Origin: Paraburkholderia sartisoli
Lineage (GTDB): Bacteria > Pseudomonadota > Gammaproteobacteria > Burkholderiales > Burkholderiaceae
NCBI RefSeq assembly: GCF_900107685.1
Contig: NZ_FNRQ01000002.1
Span: 434,001-498,000 of the forward strand
Length of the DNA stretch: 64,000 bases
Reading direction: 5' to 3'
Shown: in pieces, positions 32,820-42,545 of the stretch
Numbering within the stretch: position 1 is the stretch's first letter
Layout of the letters: the number at the start of each line of letters is the position of its first letter
Notes under the pieces: model-generated
Seen by the model: only the letters and a program-made list of their open reading frames with translations
Told to the model about the DNA's origin: nothing
The model's database searches: none
Position numbers and translations under genes: made by a program

Positions 32820-33662
32820 ATGATCACCCGGCCCACACCACTTGCCTTCGGCGACCTTCAGGGCTGCCGCTCCCAGTTCCAGCAACTCCTCGCGAAAGCC
32901 GCACCTTCGGACGACACGCCACTGTGGTTTGCCGGCGACATCGTCAATCGCGGCCCTGAATCGCTCGCCACGCTGCGCGATCTCGTCGCGATGGGCGATC
33001 GCGCAATCGCGGTCCTGGGCAATCATGATCTGCATCTGCTGTCGGTTTCGGCGGGCATCCGTAACGCGAAGAAAGGCGACACGATCGACGAAATCCTCGC
33101 CGCGCCGGACGCGGACGACCTGCTGGAATGGGTACGTCACCGTCCGATCGCGCACTTCGAGAACAACATGCTGCTGGTCCACGCAGGCGTGCCGCCGCAG
33201 TGGGACGCTGCATTCACGATGGAAATGGCCGGCGAACTGGAACGCGCGCTGCGTGCGCCGACCTGGAAGGAAACGCTAGCGGGTCTGTACGGCAACGAGC
33301 CGAATCGATGGAAGCCGGGCCTGAAAGGGATCGACCGGCTACGTCTGACGTGTACCGCGCTCACGCGCATGCGCTTTTGCAACGAGGAAGGCGCGATGGA
33401 CTTCACGTCGAGCGGCGGTTTGGGTTCCGCGCCGCCGGGTTACATGCCGTGGTTCGACGTGCCCTCGCGACAATCGGCCAGCACGACCGTCGTTTTCGGC
33501 CACTGGGCGGCGCTTGGCCTGATGGTGCGCGATAACGTGATCGGGCTCGACTCGGGCTGCGTGTGGGGTAACCAGCTTTCCGCGATCCGTCTCACGGACG
33601 ATCCGGCTGGCCGCGTCGTCACGCAGGTGGATTGCTCGGCGTGTCGCGGGACGGGTAACTAG
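32820..33662 (+). CDS. apaH: Diadenosine tetraphosphatase (symmetrical)
   Basis: 280 residues. LAFGDLQGCRSQFQQLL, FAGDIVNRGPESL and VLGNHDLHLLS are the metallophosphatase signatures. It splits Ap4A into two ADP. It is divergent from the rml operon and convergent with plsC, with only one base between the two stop codons. Its presence here marks the same chromosomal site as the O-antigen loci of Burkholderia pseudomallei and relatives. The start at 32820 matches the family length, though no clear ribosome site precedes it. Confidence 0.95.
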   Translation: MITRPTPLAFGDLQGCRSQFQQLLAKAAPSDDTPLWFAGDIVNRGPESLATLRDLVAMGDRAIAVLGNHDLHLLSVSAGIRNAKKGDTIDEILAAPDADDLLEWVRHRPIAHFENNMLLVHAGVPPQWDAAFTMEMAGELERALRAPTWKETLAGLYGNEPNRWKPGLKGIDRLRLTCTALTRMRFCNEEGAMDFTSSGGLGSAPPGYMPWFDVPSRQSASTTVVFGHWAALGLMVRDNVIGLDSGCVWGNQLSAIRLTDDPAGRVVTQVDCSACRGTGN

Positions 33663-33663
33663 G

Positions 33664-34506
33664 CTAGCTGGTTCGCGTGCCGTCGATGTCGACGTCTTGA
33701 GTCAAGGCGACGTCGACGGTGTCCGTAGTCTTCTGACCGGGCTCGGGAATCTCGGCAGCAAAGGTGTTGCCGCCACCCTGCATCCCCCGCAACGCCCGCC
33801 CCACCACCGCCTCCGCCTCCGCCGCCAGCAACCGCCTGTCGGCACCCGAAGCCAGCGGCGCCCCGACATAAACATGCGCGGTCAGCGGACCGCCTTTCAG
33901 CAGCGCGTTCAACGAATCGCTGAGCGTGAGATCGTCGATATATGCAGGCGCCGTCGACTGCCGCCCCTGCGCATCCTCGTACATGATGCACACCGGCTGT
34001 ACCGGGCAGGAAGCCGACACCGCCGCCTGAAACAGGTTCGCGTGAAACGGCAGCAGCGCGAGACCATCGGACGTCGTGCCCTCGGGAAACACGCACATCA
34101 ACTCGCCCGCGCCCAGCCGGTCGGCCAGTTCATGCACGATCCGCTTCGCGTCGCTGCGCTTCTCGCGCTGGATGAACACCGTTCCAAGCTGCCCGGCAAG
34201 CCACCCCACCACCGGCCAGTTGCGAATCTCGGCCTTCGACACAAACGGCGTCGGCCGCCACGCGTTGATCACGTAGATATCGATCCACGAAACGTGGTTC
34301 GCCACGACAAGCGTGCCCGCATCGAGCCGCGCCTCGTCGTTATGCACGACGAGGCGCATGCCGCACAGCCGCAGCATCTTCAGCGACCACGCGCGGTTGA
34401 GTTCGAGCCGCTCACCGGCGGATGCGCGCGGAAAGCGCGTCGCGACCGTCCACATGCCGTGCAACAGATGTGCAACCAGTTGTGCCTTGCGAAACGCGAG
34501 CTTCAT
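33664..34506 (-). CDS. 1-acyl-sn-glycerol-3-phosphate acyltransferase family protein
   Basis: 280 residues. NHVSWIDIYVI is the HX4D catalytic box of the PlsC family and FPEGTTSDGLALLPFH is the acyl-acceptor block. One N-terminal hydrophobic region lies near residues 10-25. The product acylates lysophosphatidic acid or a related lipid at the inner membrane. It is the last gene of the minus-strand yqgE-ruvX-pyrR-pyrB-pyrC'-acyltransferase run, with a 44-base gap to the pyrC'-like gene. Whether it is the main PlsC or a paralogue is not clear from sequence. Confidence 0.88.
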   Translation of the reverse strand: MKLAFRKAQLVAHLLHGMWTVATRFPRASAGERLELNRAWSLKMLRLCGMRLVVHNDEARLDAGTLVVANHVSWIDIYVINAWRPTPFVSKAEIRNWPVVGWLAGQLGTVFIQREKRSDAKRIVHELADRLGAGELMCVFPEGTTSDGLALLPFHANLFQAAVSASCPVQPVCIMYEDAQGRQSTAPAYIDDLTLSDSLNALLKGGPLTAHVYVGAPLASGADRRLLAAEAEAVVGRALRGMQGGGNTFAAEIPEPGQKTTDTVDVALTQDVDIDGTRTS

Positions 34507-34550
34507 GTTCGGCGCTTTCCGTTCCTGTATCGATGTCTGTTAATCGCGCA

Positions 34551-35828
34551 TCAATGCTGCTCGAACGCGAGATGACCCGCGACGATCGTCGCCCGCACGC
34601 GCGCCGGCAGTTCGTAGCCGAGGAACGGCGTGTTGCGCCCCTGGCTCTTCAGTACACGCGGCTCGACGCGCCAGTGCCCGTTCGCATCGAACACGCACAG
34701 ATCGGCCACGGCGCCCACGGCGATGCGCCCGGCGGGCAGCTTCAGCACGTCAGCCGGCGACGACGTAATGCGGTTCAACGCCTTCGCGAGCGGCACGTTC
34801 GCTTCGCTCGCCCACTTCACCGTCAGCGACAGAAAGAGCTCGAGCCCCGTCGCACCCGGCGTCGCCTCGGCGAACGGCAGCAGCTTTTCGTCGTCGTCGA
34901 CGGGCGTGTGGTCGGAGCAGATCGCGTCGATCGTGCCGTCGACGAGGCCCGCGCGGATCGCTTCGCGATCGCGCTGCTGGCGCAACGGCGGATCGAGCCG
35001 GTACTGCGCATCGAAGTAGCCGATATCGACGTCGATCAGATGCACGTGGTTCACGGTCACGTCGCACGTCACGGGAAGCCCTTCGGCCTTCGCCGCGCGC
35101 ATGAGCGCGACGCCGGCCGCCGACGACACATGCGAAAGATGCACGCGCGCACCCGTCACGCGGACGAGCTCGAAAATCGTGTGCAGCGCGATCGTCTCGG
35201 CGGAAACCGGCACGCCCGACAAGCCAAGCCGCGAAGCCAGCGCGCCGCTCGCCGCCACGCCGCCCTTCGCGAGATACGCATCCTGCGGACGCAGCCACAC
35301 GGTGTAGCCGTACGTGTTCGCGTATTGCAGCGCGCGCAGCAGAATCTGCGTGTCGACCACCGGCACGTCGGCCTGCGAAAAGCCGACGCATCCGGCTTCC
35401 GTCAGCTCGACCATTTCGGTGATCGTCGTGCCCTTCAGGCCGACGGTCAGCGCGCCGAGCGGATACACATGCGCCTGGTTGAGCTTCAGCGCTCGGAACT
35501 TGAGCATCTCGACGAGGCCCGGTTCATCGAGCGTCGGATCGGTATCGGGCGGACACACGAGGCTCGTCACGCCGCCGGCGAGCGCCGCGGCCATTTCGGA
35601 TTCGAGCGTCGCCTTGTGCTCGAACCCCGGCTCGCGCAGACGCGCCGACAGATCGACCAGACCCGGCGCGATCGACAGCCCTTTGGCGTCGATCGTCTTC
35701 GTCGCATGAAAATCCGCGGGCGCGTTGCCCAGCGCGACGATCTTGCCGGCTTCGATATAAACGTCCTGCTGCTGTTCGGTGCCCGCCACCGGATCGATCA
35801 GCGTGCCACCCTGGATATGAATCTTCAT
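34551..35828 (-). CDS. Dihydroorotase-like protein, probable non-catalytic PyrC' type
   Basis: 425 residues, starting at the ATG at 35828 (MKIHIQGGTLIDP); the frame is open to 35894 but the added residues are not family-like. Overall it is a class I dihydroorotase fold, but the metal-binding HxH of the active enzyme is SAR here (GLVDLSARLREPG), the usual H-C-E-D segment reads LRPQDAYL, and only the later VHLSHVSS and SDHTP histidines survive. In Pseudomonas an inactive PyrC' that lacks these histidines follows pyrB and is needed to assemble aspartate transcarbamoylase. By position directly behind pyrB (62-base gap) this is the same kind of protein, so an active pyrC is expected elsewhere. Confidence 0.85.
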   Translation of the reverse strand: MKIHIQGGTLIDPVAGTEQQQDVYIEAGKIVALGNAPADFHATKTIDAKGLSIAPGLVDLSARLREPGFEHKATLESEMAAALAGGVTSLVCPPDTDPTLDEPGLVEMLKFRALKLNQAHVYPLGALTVGLKGTTITEMVELTEAGCVGFSQADVPVVDTQILLRALQYANTYGYTVWLRPQDAYLAKGGVAASGALASRLGLSGVPVSAETIALHTIFELVRVTGARVHLSHVSSAAGVALMRAAKAEGLPVTCDVTVNHVHLIDVDIGYFDAQYRLDPPLRQQRDREAIRAGLVDGTIDAICSDHTPVDDDEKLLPFAEATPGATGLELFLSLTVKWASEANVPLAKALNRITSSPADVLKLPAGRIAVGAVADLCVFDANGHWRVEPRVLKSQGRNTPFLGYELPARVRATIVAGHLAFEQH

Positions 35829-35890
35829 CTGCTGCCTTTTGTTCTGCGTTGCGTGTCGCGTGTTCGCGCAAGATGTCCGGTCTTCGGACT

Positions 35891-36913
35891 TCAATCGTGA
35901 TTGCCGGCAACGATGCCCATCACCGCCATGCGCACCGCGATACCGAACGTCACCTGATTCAGGATCACCGACTGCGGACCATCCGCCACCTGCGAATCGA
36001 TTTCGACGCCGCGGTTCATCGGGCCCGGGTGCATCACGATCGCATCGGGCTTCGCGAGCGCGAGACGCTCGGGCGTCAAACCCCAGCTCTTGAAGTACTC
36101 CTGCGCCGAAGGCAGCAGCGCGCCGCTCATCCGCTCGTTCTGCAAGCGCAGCATGATGATGACGTCGACGTCCTTCAGCCCTTCGTCGAGGTTGTGGAAC
36201 ACGCGCACGCCCATCTGTTCCAGTCCGCCCGGCAGCAGCGTGCGCGGGCCGATGGCGCGCACTTCCGGCACGCCGAGCGTGGTGAGCGCGTGAATGTCCG
36301 AGCGCGCGACCCGCGAATGCAGGATGTCGCCGACGATCGCCACCCGCAGGTTCGTGAAATCCTTCTTGTAGTGACGGATCGTGTACATGTCGAGCAGACC
36401 CTGCGTCGGGTGCGCGTGACGTCCGTCGCCGGCGTTGATCACGTGTACGTGCGGCGCGCAGTGCTCGGCGATCAGGTACGGCGCGCCGCTCGACGCATGA
36501 CGCACGACGAACATGTCGGCGTGCATCGCGGAGAGGTTGTTGATCGTGTCGAGCAGCGATTCGCCCTTGCTCGTCGACGACGCGTTGATGTTCAGGTTGA
36601 TCACGTCCGCGGAAAGACGCTTCGCGGCGATCTCGAACGTCGTGCGCGTGCGGGTCGAATTCTCGAAGAAGAGATTGAACACCGACTTGCCGCGCAACAG
36701 CGGCACCTTCTTCACCTCGCGATCGGTCACGCTGACGAACTGTTCGGCCGTGTCGAGAATGTGATTGACGATCGACTTCGGCAAGCCTTCGATCGTCAGC
36801 AGATGTTTGAGCTCGCCGTTTTTCGTGAGCTGCGGGTTGCCCTTCAGAAAGCCGAAGCGGAACCGGTCCGCGGCGGCGCTGCTGTCGGTGGAACCTGAGG
36901 TTGCGGTGTTCAT
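35891..36913 (-). CDS. pyrB: Aspartate carbamoyltransferase, catalytic chain
   Basis: 340 residues, slightly long, with an N-terminal extension of ~25 residues ([20 protein letters not shown]) before the core. [19 protein letters not shown] is the carbamoyl-phosphate site, [12 protein letters not shown] and [14 protein letters not shown] follow. It forms carbamoyl-aspartate, the first committed pyrimidine step. The extension and the adjacent pyrC'-like gene match the class A dodecameric ATCases of Pseudomonas, in which such an extension carries regulation. A 138-base gap separates it from pyrR upstream. Confidence 0.95.
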   Translation of the reverse strand: MNTATSGSTDSSAAADRFRFGFLKGNPQLTKNGELKHLLTIEGLPKSIVNHILDTAEQFVSVTDREVKKVPLLRGKSVFNLFFENSTRTRTTFEIAAKRLSADVINLNINASSTSKGESLLDTINNLSAMHADMFVVRHASSGAPYLIAEHCAPHVHVINAGDGRHAHPTQGLLDMYTIRHYKKDFTNLRVAIVGDILHSRVARSDIHALTTLGVPEVRAIGPRTLLPGGLEQMGVRVFHNLDEGLKDVDVIIMLRLQNERMSGALLPSAQEYFKSWGLTPERLALAKPDAIVMHPGPMNRGVEIDSQVADGPQSVILNQVTFGIAVRMAVMGIVAGNHD

Positions 36914-37051
36914 CGTGTACCTGTCTGCTGCGTTAAAACGTGTGCTGGGATGTGTGCGTCGCCGCTTGCCGTTCGCTGCTTGCCTCTCGCCTGGCTGCGC
37001 GGCCGGAGGCGAAAGCCGCGGCGATCGGCATCCGGTTTCCGGTTCGCCCGC

Positions 37052-37588
37052 TCAGTCGGCGCGCGCTTCCGTGTGAAACGTGAACGTCGGGTCGTCGCCT
37101 TCGCTGCGGGCAAGGACGAGCGTCGCATCGGCCGGCACGTCGACCGTGCCGCCGGTAAAGCGCGCGGCGATCGGCAACTCGCGCCCGCCGCGATCGGCGA
37201 GCACGGCCAGTTCCACCGAAGCAGGACGTCCATAGTCATACAGCTCGTTCAACGCGGCGCGCACGGTGCGGCCGGTGCCGAGCACGTCGTCGACGAGCAC
37301 GATCCTGCTGCGGTCCACCGAAAACGGCAGCGAAGTCGGGCTCGCCTGCACGTGCAGGCCGCGCTTCGCGTAGTCGTCGCGATGAAGCGCCACGTTGACG
37401 ACGCCAAAACTCGCCATCTTCAGGTCGCGCGCGAGCCGCTCGGCGAGCCACGCGCCGCCACTGTAGATGCCGGCGAGCACAACGGCGCCATCGGTACCGG
37501 CGGGCGTCGTGCCGATCGCGGCGCCGTACGCCGCGCGAATCTGTTCGAGGACGGCGCGGTACAGCGCCTCGGCGTCAATGGAACGCAT
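37052..37588 (-). CDS. pyrR: Bifunctional pyrimidine regulatory protein / uracil phosphoribosyltransferase PyrR
   Basis: 178 residues. [21 protein letters not shown] is the PRPP-binding loop and [17 protein letters not shown] is the uracil-side strand. In Gram-positive bacteria PyrR controls pyr attenuation; in beta- and gammaproteobacteria of this type its regulatory role is less clear, although a location upstream of pyrB suggests one. It overlaps the ruvX gene by 14 bases. I see no obvious PyrR-binding leader with an attenuator in the 138 bases before pyrB. Confidence 0.93.
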   Translation of the reverse strand: MRSIDAEALYRAVLEQIRAAYGAAIGTTPAGTDGAVVLAGIYSGGAWLAERLARDLKMASFGVVNVALHRDDYAKRGLHVQASPTSLPFSVDRSRIVLVDDVLGTGRTVRAALNELYDYGRPASVELAVLADRGGRELPIAARFTGGTVDVPADATLVLARSEGDDPTFTFHTEARAD

Positions 37589-38015
37589 GATCGTCGGGTA
37601 GCCCGTCTAGATATTGCTGGAGGATGATGCTGGCGGCCTCGGCGTCGAGCATGTCGGCGCGGCCGTTGCCGGCGCGGATCTCCGCCTTCGCCTCGACCGA
37701 CGAATAGCGTTCGTCGACCCAGGTGACCGGCAGGTTGAAGCGGCCGTTCAGCTGGTTGCCGAAGCGTTTGGCAAGCTGCGTCATTTCGTGCGGCGTGCCA
37801 TCGGGATGCACCGGCAGGCCGACGACGAGCGCATCGGGCTTCCATTCGCCGATCAGTTTGCCGACGGCTTCGAAGCGGTATTCGCGGCTGCGGTTCTGCA
37901 CGACGGCCAGCGCGCGCGCGTGACGCGTCAGCGAATTGCCCACGGCGACACCAATGCGTTTTTCGCCGTAGTCGAACGCAAGGAGCGTTGCCTCACGTCC
38001 GCCCGCAAGGCTCAT
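37575..38015 (-). CDS. ruvX: Putative pre-16S rRNA nuclease / Holliday-junction resolvase-like (YqgF)
   Basis: 146 residues. [15 protein letters not shown] is the RNase H-fold first strand with its catalytic Asp, [14 protein letters not shown] is the second, and [12 protein letters not shown] is the third with an acidic residue. YqgF/RuvX proteins process the 5' end of pre-16S rRNA. It overlaps yqgE by 4 bases (ATGA) and pyrR by 14, so it sits in the middle of one operon. Confidence 0.94.
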   Translation of the reverse strand: MSLAGGREATLLAFDYGEKRIGVAVGNSLTRHARALAVVQNRSREYRFEAVGKLIGEWKPDALVVGLPVHPDGTPHEMTQLAKRFGNQLNGRFNLPVTWVDERYSSVEAKAEIRAGNGRADMLDAEAASIILQQYLDGLPDDHAFH

Positions 38016-38590
38016 GCGTGACCTGCTTCGCCGGACAGCATCGACAGGTTGATGCCGAGCAGCGACAGCGCCGCCTCGAGCCGTTCTTCGGCGGGCACGT
38101 CGAAGACGATCTTCGGGTCGGCTTCGACCGTCAGCCAGCCGTTCTTCGAGATTTCCTCCTCGAGCTGCCCCGCGCCCCAGCCGGCATGGCCGAGCGTGAG
38201 CAGGAAGCGCTCCGGCCCCGTGCCGCTGGCGACGGCTTCGAGCACGTCTTTCGACGTGGTCATTTCAAGCCCGCCCGGCACCGACATCGACGATGTGTAC
38301 GGCGTGCCGTCTTTCGGATCGTGCAGCACGAAGCCGCGCTCGGTTTGCACCGGGCCGCCGAAGTACACGGGAACATGCAGCAGGGGTTCGATCTCGAGCT
38401 TCAGATCGATGCGATTGAAGAGCGCTTCGAGGTCGATATCGGTCGGCCGGTTGATGACGAGGCCGAGCGCGCCGCGCTCACTGTGATCGCACAGGTAGAC
38501 CACCGTGCCTGAAAATGTGGGATCCGCCATGCTCGGCATGGCAATCAGGAACTGATTGGTCAGGTTGATGCGATCGGTACTCATGGACAT
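38012..38590 (-). CDS. YqgE/AlgH family protein (UPF0301)
   Basis: 192 residues from ATG 38590 ([21 protein letters not shown]); the open frame to 38710 adds residues not found in the family. [29 protein letters not shown] and [16 protein letters not shown] are the family signatures. The exact function is not settled; AlgH has been linked to alginate regulation in Pseudomonas. First gene of the yqgE-ruvX-pyrR-pyrB operon, next to a 375-base gap that separates it from the 477-residue protein upstream. Confidence 0.92.
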   Translation of the reverse strand: MSMSTDRINLTNQFLIAMPSMADPTFSGTVVYLCDHSERGALGLVINRPTDIDLEALFNRIDLKLEIEPLLHVPVYFGGPVQTERGFVLHDPKDGTPYTSSMSVPGGLEMTTSKDVLEAVASGTGPERFLLTLGHAGWGAGQLEEEISKNGWLTVEADPKIVFDVPAEERLEAALSLLGINLSMLSGEAGHA

Positions 38591-38965
38591 GGTTCGAATT
38601 TTAGCAAAGACGGTGCGGGATGGCGGGCTTTGAGCGTACGCCGGAACGCGTGGATGAGGCGCGTGGGCGACACGGTTCGCAGGGCTCCGTCGACGGCGTG
38701 CATATTGCACTTTAGCACGCGAGGAGCGGCGGCCTGTCAGGCGCTTCGCGGACTATGCGCGTTGCGGCTCGCGAGGTTTCTTGCGGTGGCTGTTTCGCCA
38801 TTACGCTCGCTGTTATTTGCGCGGTTTTCGTCGCGGGTTCTTGGGTTTTTTCGTGTTGTTTCCAGCGGTGTTTACGTCGCGGTTTCTCTCGCTGTTTCCC
38901 GTCGCTGTTTCCTTGTTAACGGCACGCATCCGTCATATAGCAGGGTTCGCGCCTGATTTTGCGGC
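38591..38965. other. 375-base T-rich stretch without a gene
   Basis: The plus strand from about 38755 to 38940 is unusually rich in short TTT-containing words (ggtttctt, ctgtttc, gttttcg, gtgtttac) that echo one another. No reading frame gives a recognised protein. The half near 38590 probably contains the promoter of the yqgE operon; the other half follows the stop of the protein at 38966-40399 and may contain its transcript end. Confidence 0.45.
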
Positions 38966-40399
38966 TCACGCCGCGCCGGCCCGCGCCGGGTCAGGCGCGC
39001 CGCCCTGCTCGATGGCGCGCGTGAGCGCGGCGAGCGCCGCGCTGCTGTCGGCCGGTGCGACGCCTGCCGCGATCTTGTGCAACATCGCCCTCAACGCCTC
39101 GGCGGCGTGATCGAGCGAGCGGGCGTCCGGCGCGTCGACGATCGTGTGCGAGCGCACCGCCGGCGTCGTCACGCCCGCATGCGCGCGACGCCGCCACGCA
39201 AGCCCCAGCGCATCCGCCAGCAACGCGACGTGGCCAAGGCCAAGCGCACAGGCGGCCGAACCGAGCCGATACGCGGCGTCGCCGGCCTGCAGCGCCGCGC
39301 TGGGGTCGGCCTTCTCCGGATTGTCGGCCTGCCGGGCGTGTTCCGAAAGCGCGGCGATCGCGGCGTCGGCGGTCTGGAGGAAATCTTCATACGCATGCGC
39401 GTGTACCGTCAGCACGCCGAGGTCGCGGGTACGCGTGGTACGCACGGCAGCGGCTTCCGCCTGGGCGGTTTCCGCCTCCCACAGCGCCTCCGAAGCCTGC
39501 GTGCCCGCCACATGCCAGTCGACGGTCAGGCCATAGTCGTGCAGCAGTTCGACCTGACCGGCATCTTCCGCCGAGGCGCCGAAGAGTGCGTAGTCGCGCC
39601 AGAGCGTGGCGAGCGTCGCCCGTACGAGCGAGCGCGGCGCGAGCGGCGTGCCGCGCGCGTGATCGGCGAAGACAAGATTGCAGCGGGCGTAGAAATGACG
39701 GGCGCCACCGGACGCGTCGATGGCGTTTCCGCCCGCGCGTAACGCGCGGGCGCACGCCGCGGCGAGACGCCAGAAATCGTAGGGATCGGGGCCGGCTGCT
39801 TCGGCGAGACAGGCGTCGAGTTCGTCGAGCGCACGGTGAAGATCCGGCGGCGGCGCATCCTCAAGCGGATGCGCGCGCAGAACGGGCAGCAGCGCGCGTT
39901 CGTAGCGGGCGCGCAGATGCGCCAGCGTGCCGGCCGGCTGGACATGCAGGGTAACGGGCGGCACGGGCCGGGCGGCGAGCGCGAGATCCTCGAACGTCGT
40001 GGCATACCCGGGCGTGTGCCGGGCGATCTGCTGGCCAAGCGCGCGATAGTGCGCGAAAAGCGCCGGCGAGCACGACAGCTCGCGCAGGTTGTGCCGGCCA
40101 ACGGCCTCGCCGAATACGTCGAGCGCATCGCCCAGCGCGGCGCGATTGCGGTCGTCGTGCGGCGCGTCGGCCTGCGCCATCGAAGAGGCCAGCGCAAGCG
40201 CATTGGCGAAGCGATACGCCGCCAGCCAGCCCGCCTCGCGCAGTGCGCGCGCGGCCTGGAGTAGCGGCGCGGTGGGATCCTCGCGCTGCACCAGCGCGAG
40301 TCGCGCTTCGGCGAGCGCGGATTCCGCGCTGCGCACGATGCCGCCGCGCGGATTAGGCAAGGCTTCGAAGGAACCGGTGGTAGCGTGGCGAGCGAGCAT
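38966..40399 (-). CDS. Conserved Ala-rich helical protein of unknown function, in the rubredoxin-yqgE interval
   Basis: 477 residues, very rich in Ala, Arg and Leu, almost entirely helical by eye (for example LAEARLALVQREDPTAPLLQAARALREAGW near the start and YRLGSAACALGLGHVALLADALGLAWRR near the end). No cofactor or catalytic motif is visible, and there is no signal peptide or membrane segment. I do not recognise a family. In related betaproteobacteria such as Ralstonia the pilG-pilH-pilI-pilJ-chpA chemosensory genes follow rubredoxin, and the helical, Hpt-like texture could mean a remnant of ChpA. That is an idea from position only. The start codon choice is not confirmed. Confidence 0.7.
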   Translation of the reverse strand: MLARHATTGSFEALPNPRGGIVRSAESALAEARLALVQREDPTAPLLQAARALREAGWLAAYRFANALALASSMAQADAPHDDRNRAALGDALDVFGEAVGRHNLRELSCSPALFAHYRALGQQIARHTPGYATTFEDLALAARPVPPVTLHVQPAGTLAHLRARYERALLPVLRAHPLEDAPPPDLHRALDELDACLAEAAGPDPYDFWRLAAACARALRAGGNAIDASGGARHFYARCNLVFADHARGTPLAPRSLVRATLATLWRDYALFGASAEDAGQVELLHDYGLTVDWHVAGTQASEALWEAETAQAEAAAVRTTRTRDLGVLTVHAHAYEDFLQTADAAIAALSEHARQADNPEKADPSAALQAGDAAYRLGSAACALGLGHVALLADALGLAWRRRAHAGVTTPAVRSHTIVDAPDARSLDHAAEALRAMLHKIAAGVAPADSSAALAALTRAIEQGGAPDPARAGAA

Positions 40400-40678
40400 G
40401 GATAGTCGACGAAGACACCTGTGGACCCGCCTGCGCTCCCGAAGGTGACGCGCGGCCAGCGGTGCGCGTCGCGCGTCGGCGCGTGGACGGTACGATGGGC
40501 ACTACCCTTGCGACACGGCCAGAACGACGCCGTTCCCGACGCGCCTGTGCGATACCCCGGCCGGCAACGGCGAGCGCAGCGGCCTTGCGCCATTGCCCAC
40601 GAATACCTCAGGCGTTATGCAGCAAAGCCATGAGCGCAATCTGGCAGGCGCAGCGCAACCGACCGACCGGCGAACCGG

Positions 40679-40849
40679 TCAGATCTGGACCATCTCGAAG
40701 TCTTCCTTGCGGGCGCCGCATTCCGGGCAGGTCCAGTTGATCGGGACGTCTTCCCAACGGGTTCCCGGCGCGATCCCTTCATCTGGCAAACCGGCTTCTT
40801 CGTCGTAGATCCAGCCGCAGATCAGGCACATCCAGCTTTGATATTCCAT
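40679..40849 (-). CDS. rubA: Rubredoxin
   Basis: 56 residues, MEYQSWMCLICGWIYDEEAG at the start; CLICGWIYD and WTCPECGARKEDF carry the two CxxC pairs that bind one iron. This is a complete, short gene. It is a small cytoplasmic electron carrier. It is divergent from thiD across 236 bases and lies downstream of the unknown 477-residue protein's start by a 279-base gap. Rubredoxin next to thiD is a common arrangement in this group of bacteria. Confidence 0.95.
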   Translation of the reverse strand: MEYQSWMCLICGWIYDEEAGLPDEGIAPGTRWEDVPINWTCPECGARKEDFEMVQI

Positions 40850-41085
40850 TCTTATGCCGCGTCGAAAAGTCTAAAAAGTCGGTTGAATCAGGACCATGAT
40901 GGTACCGTGTTGCTGCCCTACTGCCTAGCAATCCAGGTCAGGCCCGCGCGTGATTCTGATCAATCCGGGCATGAATTTGCACTGGCGCGCGAAAAAACGC
41001 CCTGGCGTTAGATTAGGCCGCATAATTGGGGCAACCCCGGGCCGCGTGCCTGGCACTCTTTTTTGATCAATCCAGCAAGATTTTC

Positions 41086-41949
41086 ATGCCCAGCGACACT
41101 CCTCCGATCGTCCTCACCTTCGGCCTCTCCGATCCGACCGGCGGCTCCGGCATCCAGGCGGATCTGATGACGCTGGCCAGCATGGGATGCCACGGCGTCT
41201 CGGTGCTCACCGGTTACACCGTGCGCGATTCGGCAAGCTGCGACGAGGTCACCGGCCTCGATCCCGAGGTCGTCGCCACGCAGGCGCGGATGCTGCTCGA
41301 AGACATGCCGATCGCCGCGTTCAAGGTCGGCGCGGCGACGCGCGCCGAAGTGGTGAGCGCCATCGCCGAAGTGGTTGCTGACTACGACGACATCCCGCTG
41401 ATCCTCGCGCCCGACTTCACGCTCGACGACGAACACGTGCTCGCCGCCGACGAACTGCGCGAAGCCATCGCCGATCTGCTCGCGCCGCAAACCACGCTGC
41501 TCGTCGCCGATTTCGCCACCCTGCTCGCGCTCGCGCAACCCGATGGCGACGCCGAGGCACCGAGCCTCGACGCGGCGATCTCCCATTTGCTGTCGCAGGG
41601 GTGCGAGTACATCCTGTCGGCGGAAACGGGCACGCATCGCCTCGTCAATACGCTTTACAGCGAAGACGGCCAGTTGCGGCAGGACATGTGGGATCGCGGC
41701 CCGAACCGCATCATGGGTGTCACCGATACGCTCGGCGCGGCGATCGCCGCGTTGCTCGCCAACGGTCAGGATCCGGCCGAAGCCGTGCGCGAAGCGCAGG
41801 AGTATTTGTACCAGGCGACACGCGCCGCGTTTCGCCCCGGCATGGGCGCATATATGCCCGACCGTTTCTTCTGGGCGCGCAGCAATGAAGACGAAGAAAC
41901 GCTGCGTGCAAGCGGCAAGGGCGCGCCGCCGGACGAAGCGCGTCACTGA
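41086..41949 (+). CDS. thiD: Hydroxymethylpyrimidine/phosphomethylpyrimidine kinase
   Basis: 287 residues, starting at the ATG at 41086 because the preceding 20 codons of the longer frame are not family-like. TFGLSDPTGGSGIQADLMTLASMGCHG is the substrate-binding start of ribokinase-like ThiD, and VTDTLGAAIAALLANG holds the catalytic segment, with D in place of the usual GDxF(GDTFC). It phosphorylates HMP and HMP-P for thiamine. No TPP riboswitch core is seen upstream. The group II intron fragment lies immediately downstream. Confidence 0.88.
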   Translation: MPSDTPPIVLTFGLSDPTGGSGIQADLMTLASMGCHGVSVLTGYTVRDSASCDEVTGLDPEVVATQARMLLEDMPIAAFKVGAATRAEVVSAIAEVVADYDDIPLILAPDFTLDDEHVLAADELREAIADLLAPQTTLLVADFATLLALAQPDGDAEAPSLDAAISHLLSQGCEYILSAETGTHRLVNTLYSEDGQLRQDMWDRGPNRIMGVTDTLGAAIAALLANGQDPAEAVREAQEYLYQATRAAFRPGMGAYMPDRFFWARSNEDEETLRASGKGAPPDEARH

Positions 41950-41968
41950 GTTTTCTAGCTGTTCCCCG

Positions 41969-42003
41969 CGTGGACGGTTTGATGAAACAACAAACCGTCC
42001 ACG
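41969..42003 (+). terminator. Perfect 13-bp inverted repeat after thiD
   Basis: CGTGGACGGTTTG at 41969-41981 and CAAACCGTCCACG at 41991-42003 form a perfect stem with a 9-base loop, 20 bases after the thiD stop. No T-run follows because the intron fragment begins right after the second arm, so termination is plausible but not shown. The intron end lies against this structure. Confidence 0.45.
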
Positions 42004-42004
42004 T

Positions 42005-42545
42005 ATTGGGATAGGGGCAGGCCTCGCGGCCCGACTCCTCCCACACCACCGTGCGTACGGGCCGGTACACGGCGGTTCGGATCGGTTGACCGATTATGAA
42101 CTGAGCGACGGAAGTCCAAGCGACCGGAAGTAACGATTAGACAGGGCAATGTTTAGCGCCGGACTGCAACTCAGGCGCCACGCACTGTGCGGCGAGCCCG
42201 CTGTCTGGGCGGCAAGGTTGCCGCTCACACCGCGTGCGATCAGTTCCTGGAATCGGGTGCGGCCTCGCTTCCATTGCTTCCAGAAGAAGCATCGAATGCG
42301 ACGGCGGATCCATTCATCCAGACGCCGGAGCACGCCAGGTGTTTCGCAGAAACCGAAGCAGCCACGCCAGCCCGTCAGATATCGTTTCAGCGGACCGATC
42401 AATTGGGCGACGCTGACCCCGCGCGTGCGTTGAGTCAACTCCCGGATTCGATCCTTGAAGCGAGCCAGCGCCTTGGGCGCAATGCGCCGTTTGACCTGTA
42501 CCCGGTCCGAGAAGGTGAATCCAAGAAATTTGCGCGTGTGATGAT
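42005..42545 (-). mobile_element. 5'-truncated group II intron (3' part only)
   Basis: On the minus strand, the region after the maturase stop (42093 down to about 42005) reads like the domain V and VI end of a bacterial group II intron: CCGCCGTGTAC, GTACGCACGGTGGTGTG and then a small GGGCCgcgaGGCC hairpin, ending CCTATCCCAAT. The intron-encoded protein starts part-way through, so the 5' ribozyme, reverse transcriptase and thumb are missing. The left boundary is set at the first base after the thiD hairpin, the right boundary (about 42545) where maturase similarity stops; both are by eye. The copy cannot move on its own. Confidence 0.8.

Noticed and set aside
40850..41085. TPP riboswitch upstream of thiD
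   Set aside because: The thi-box core sequences are not present in the 236-base region.
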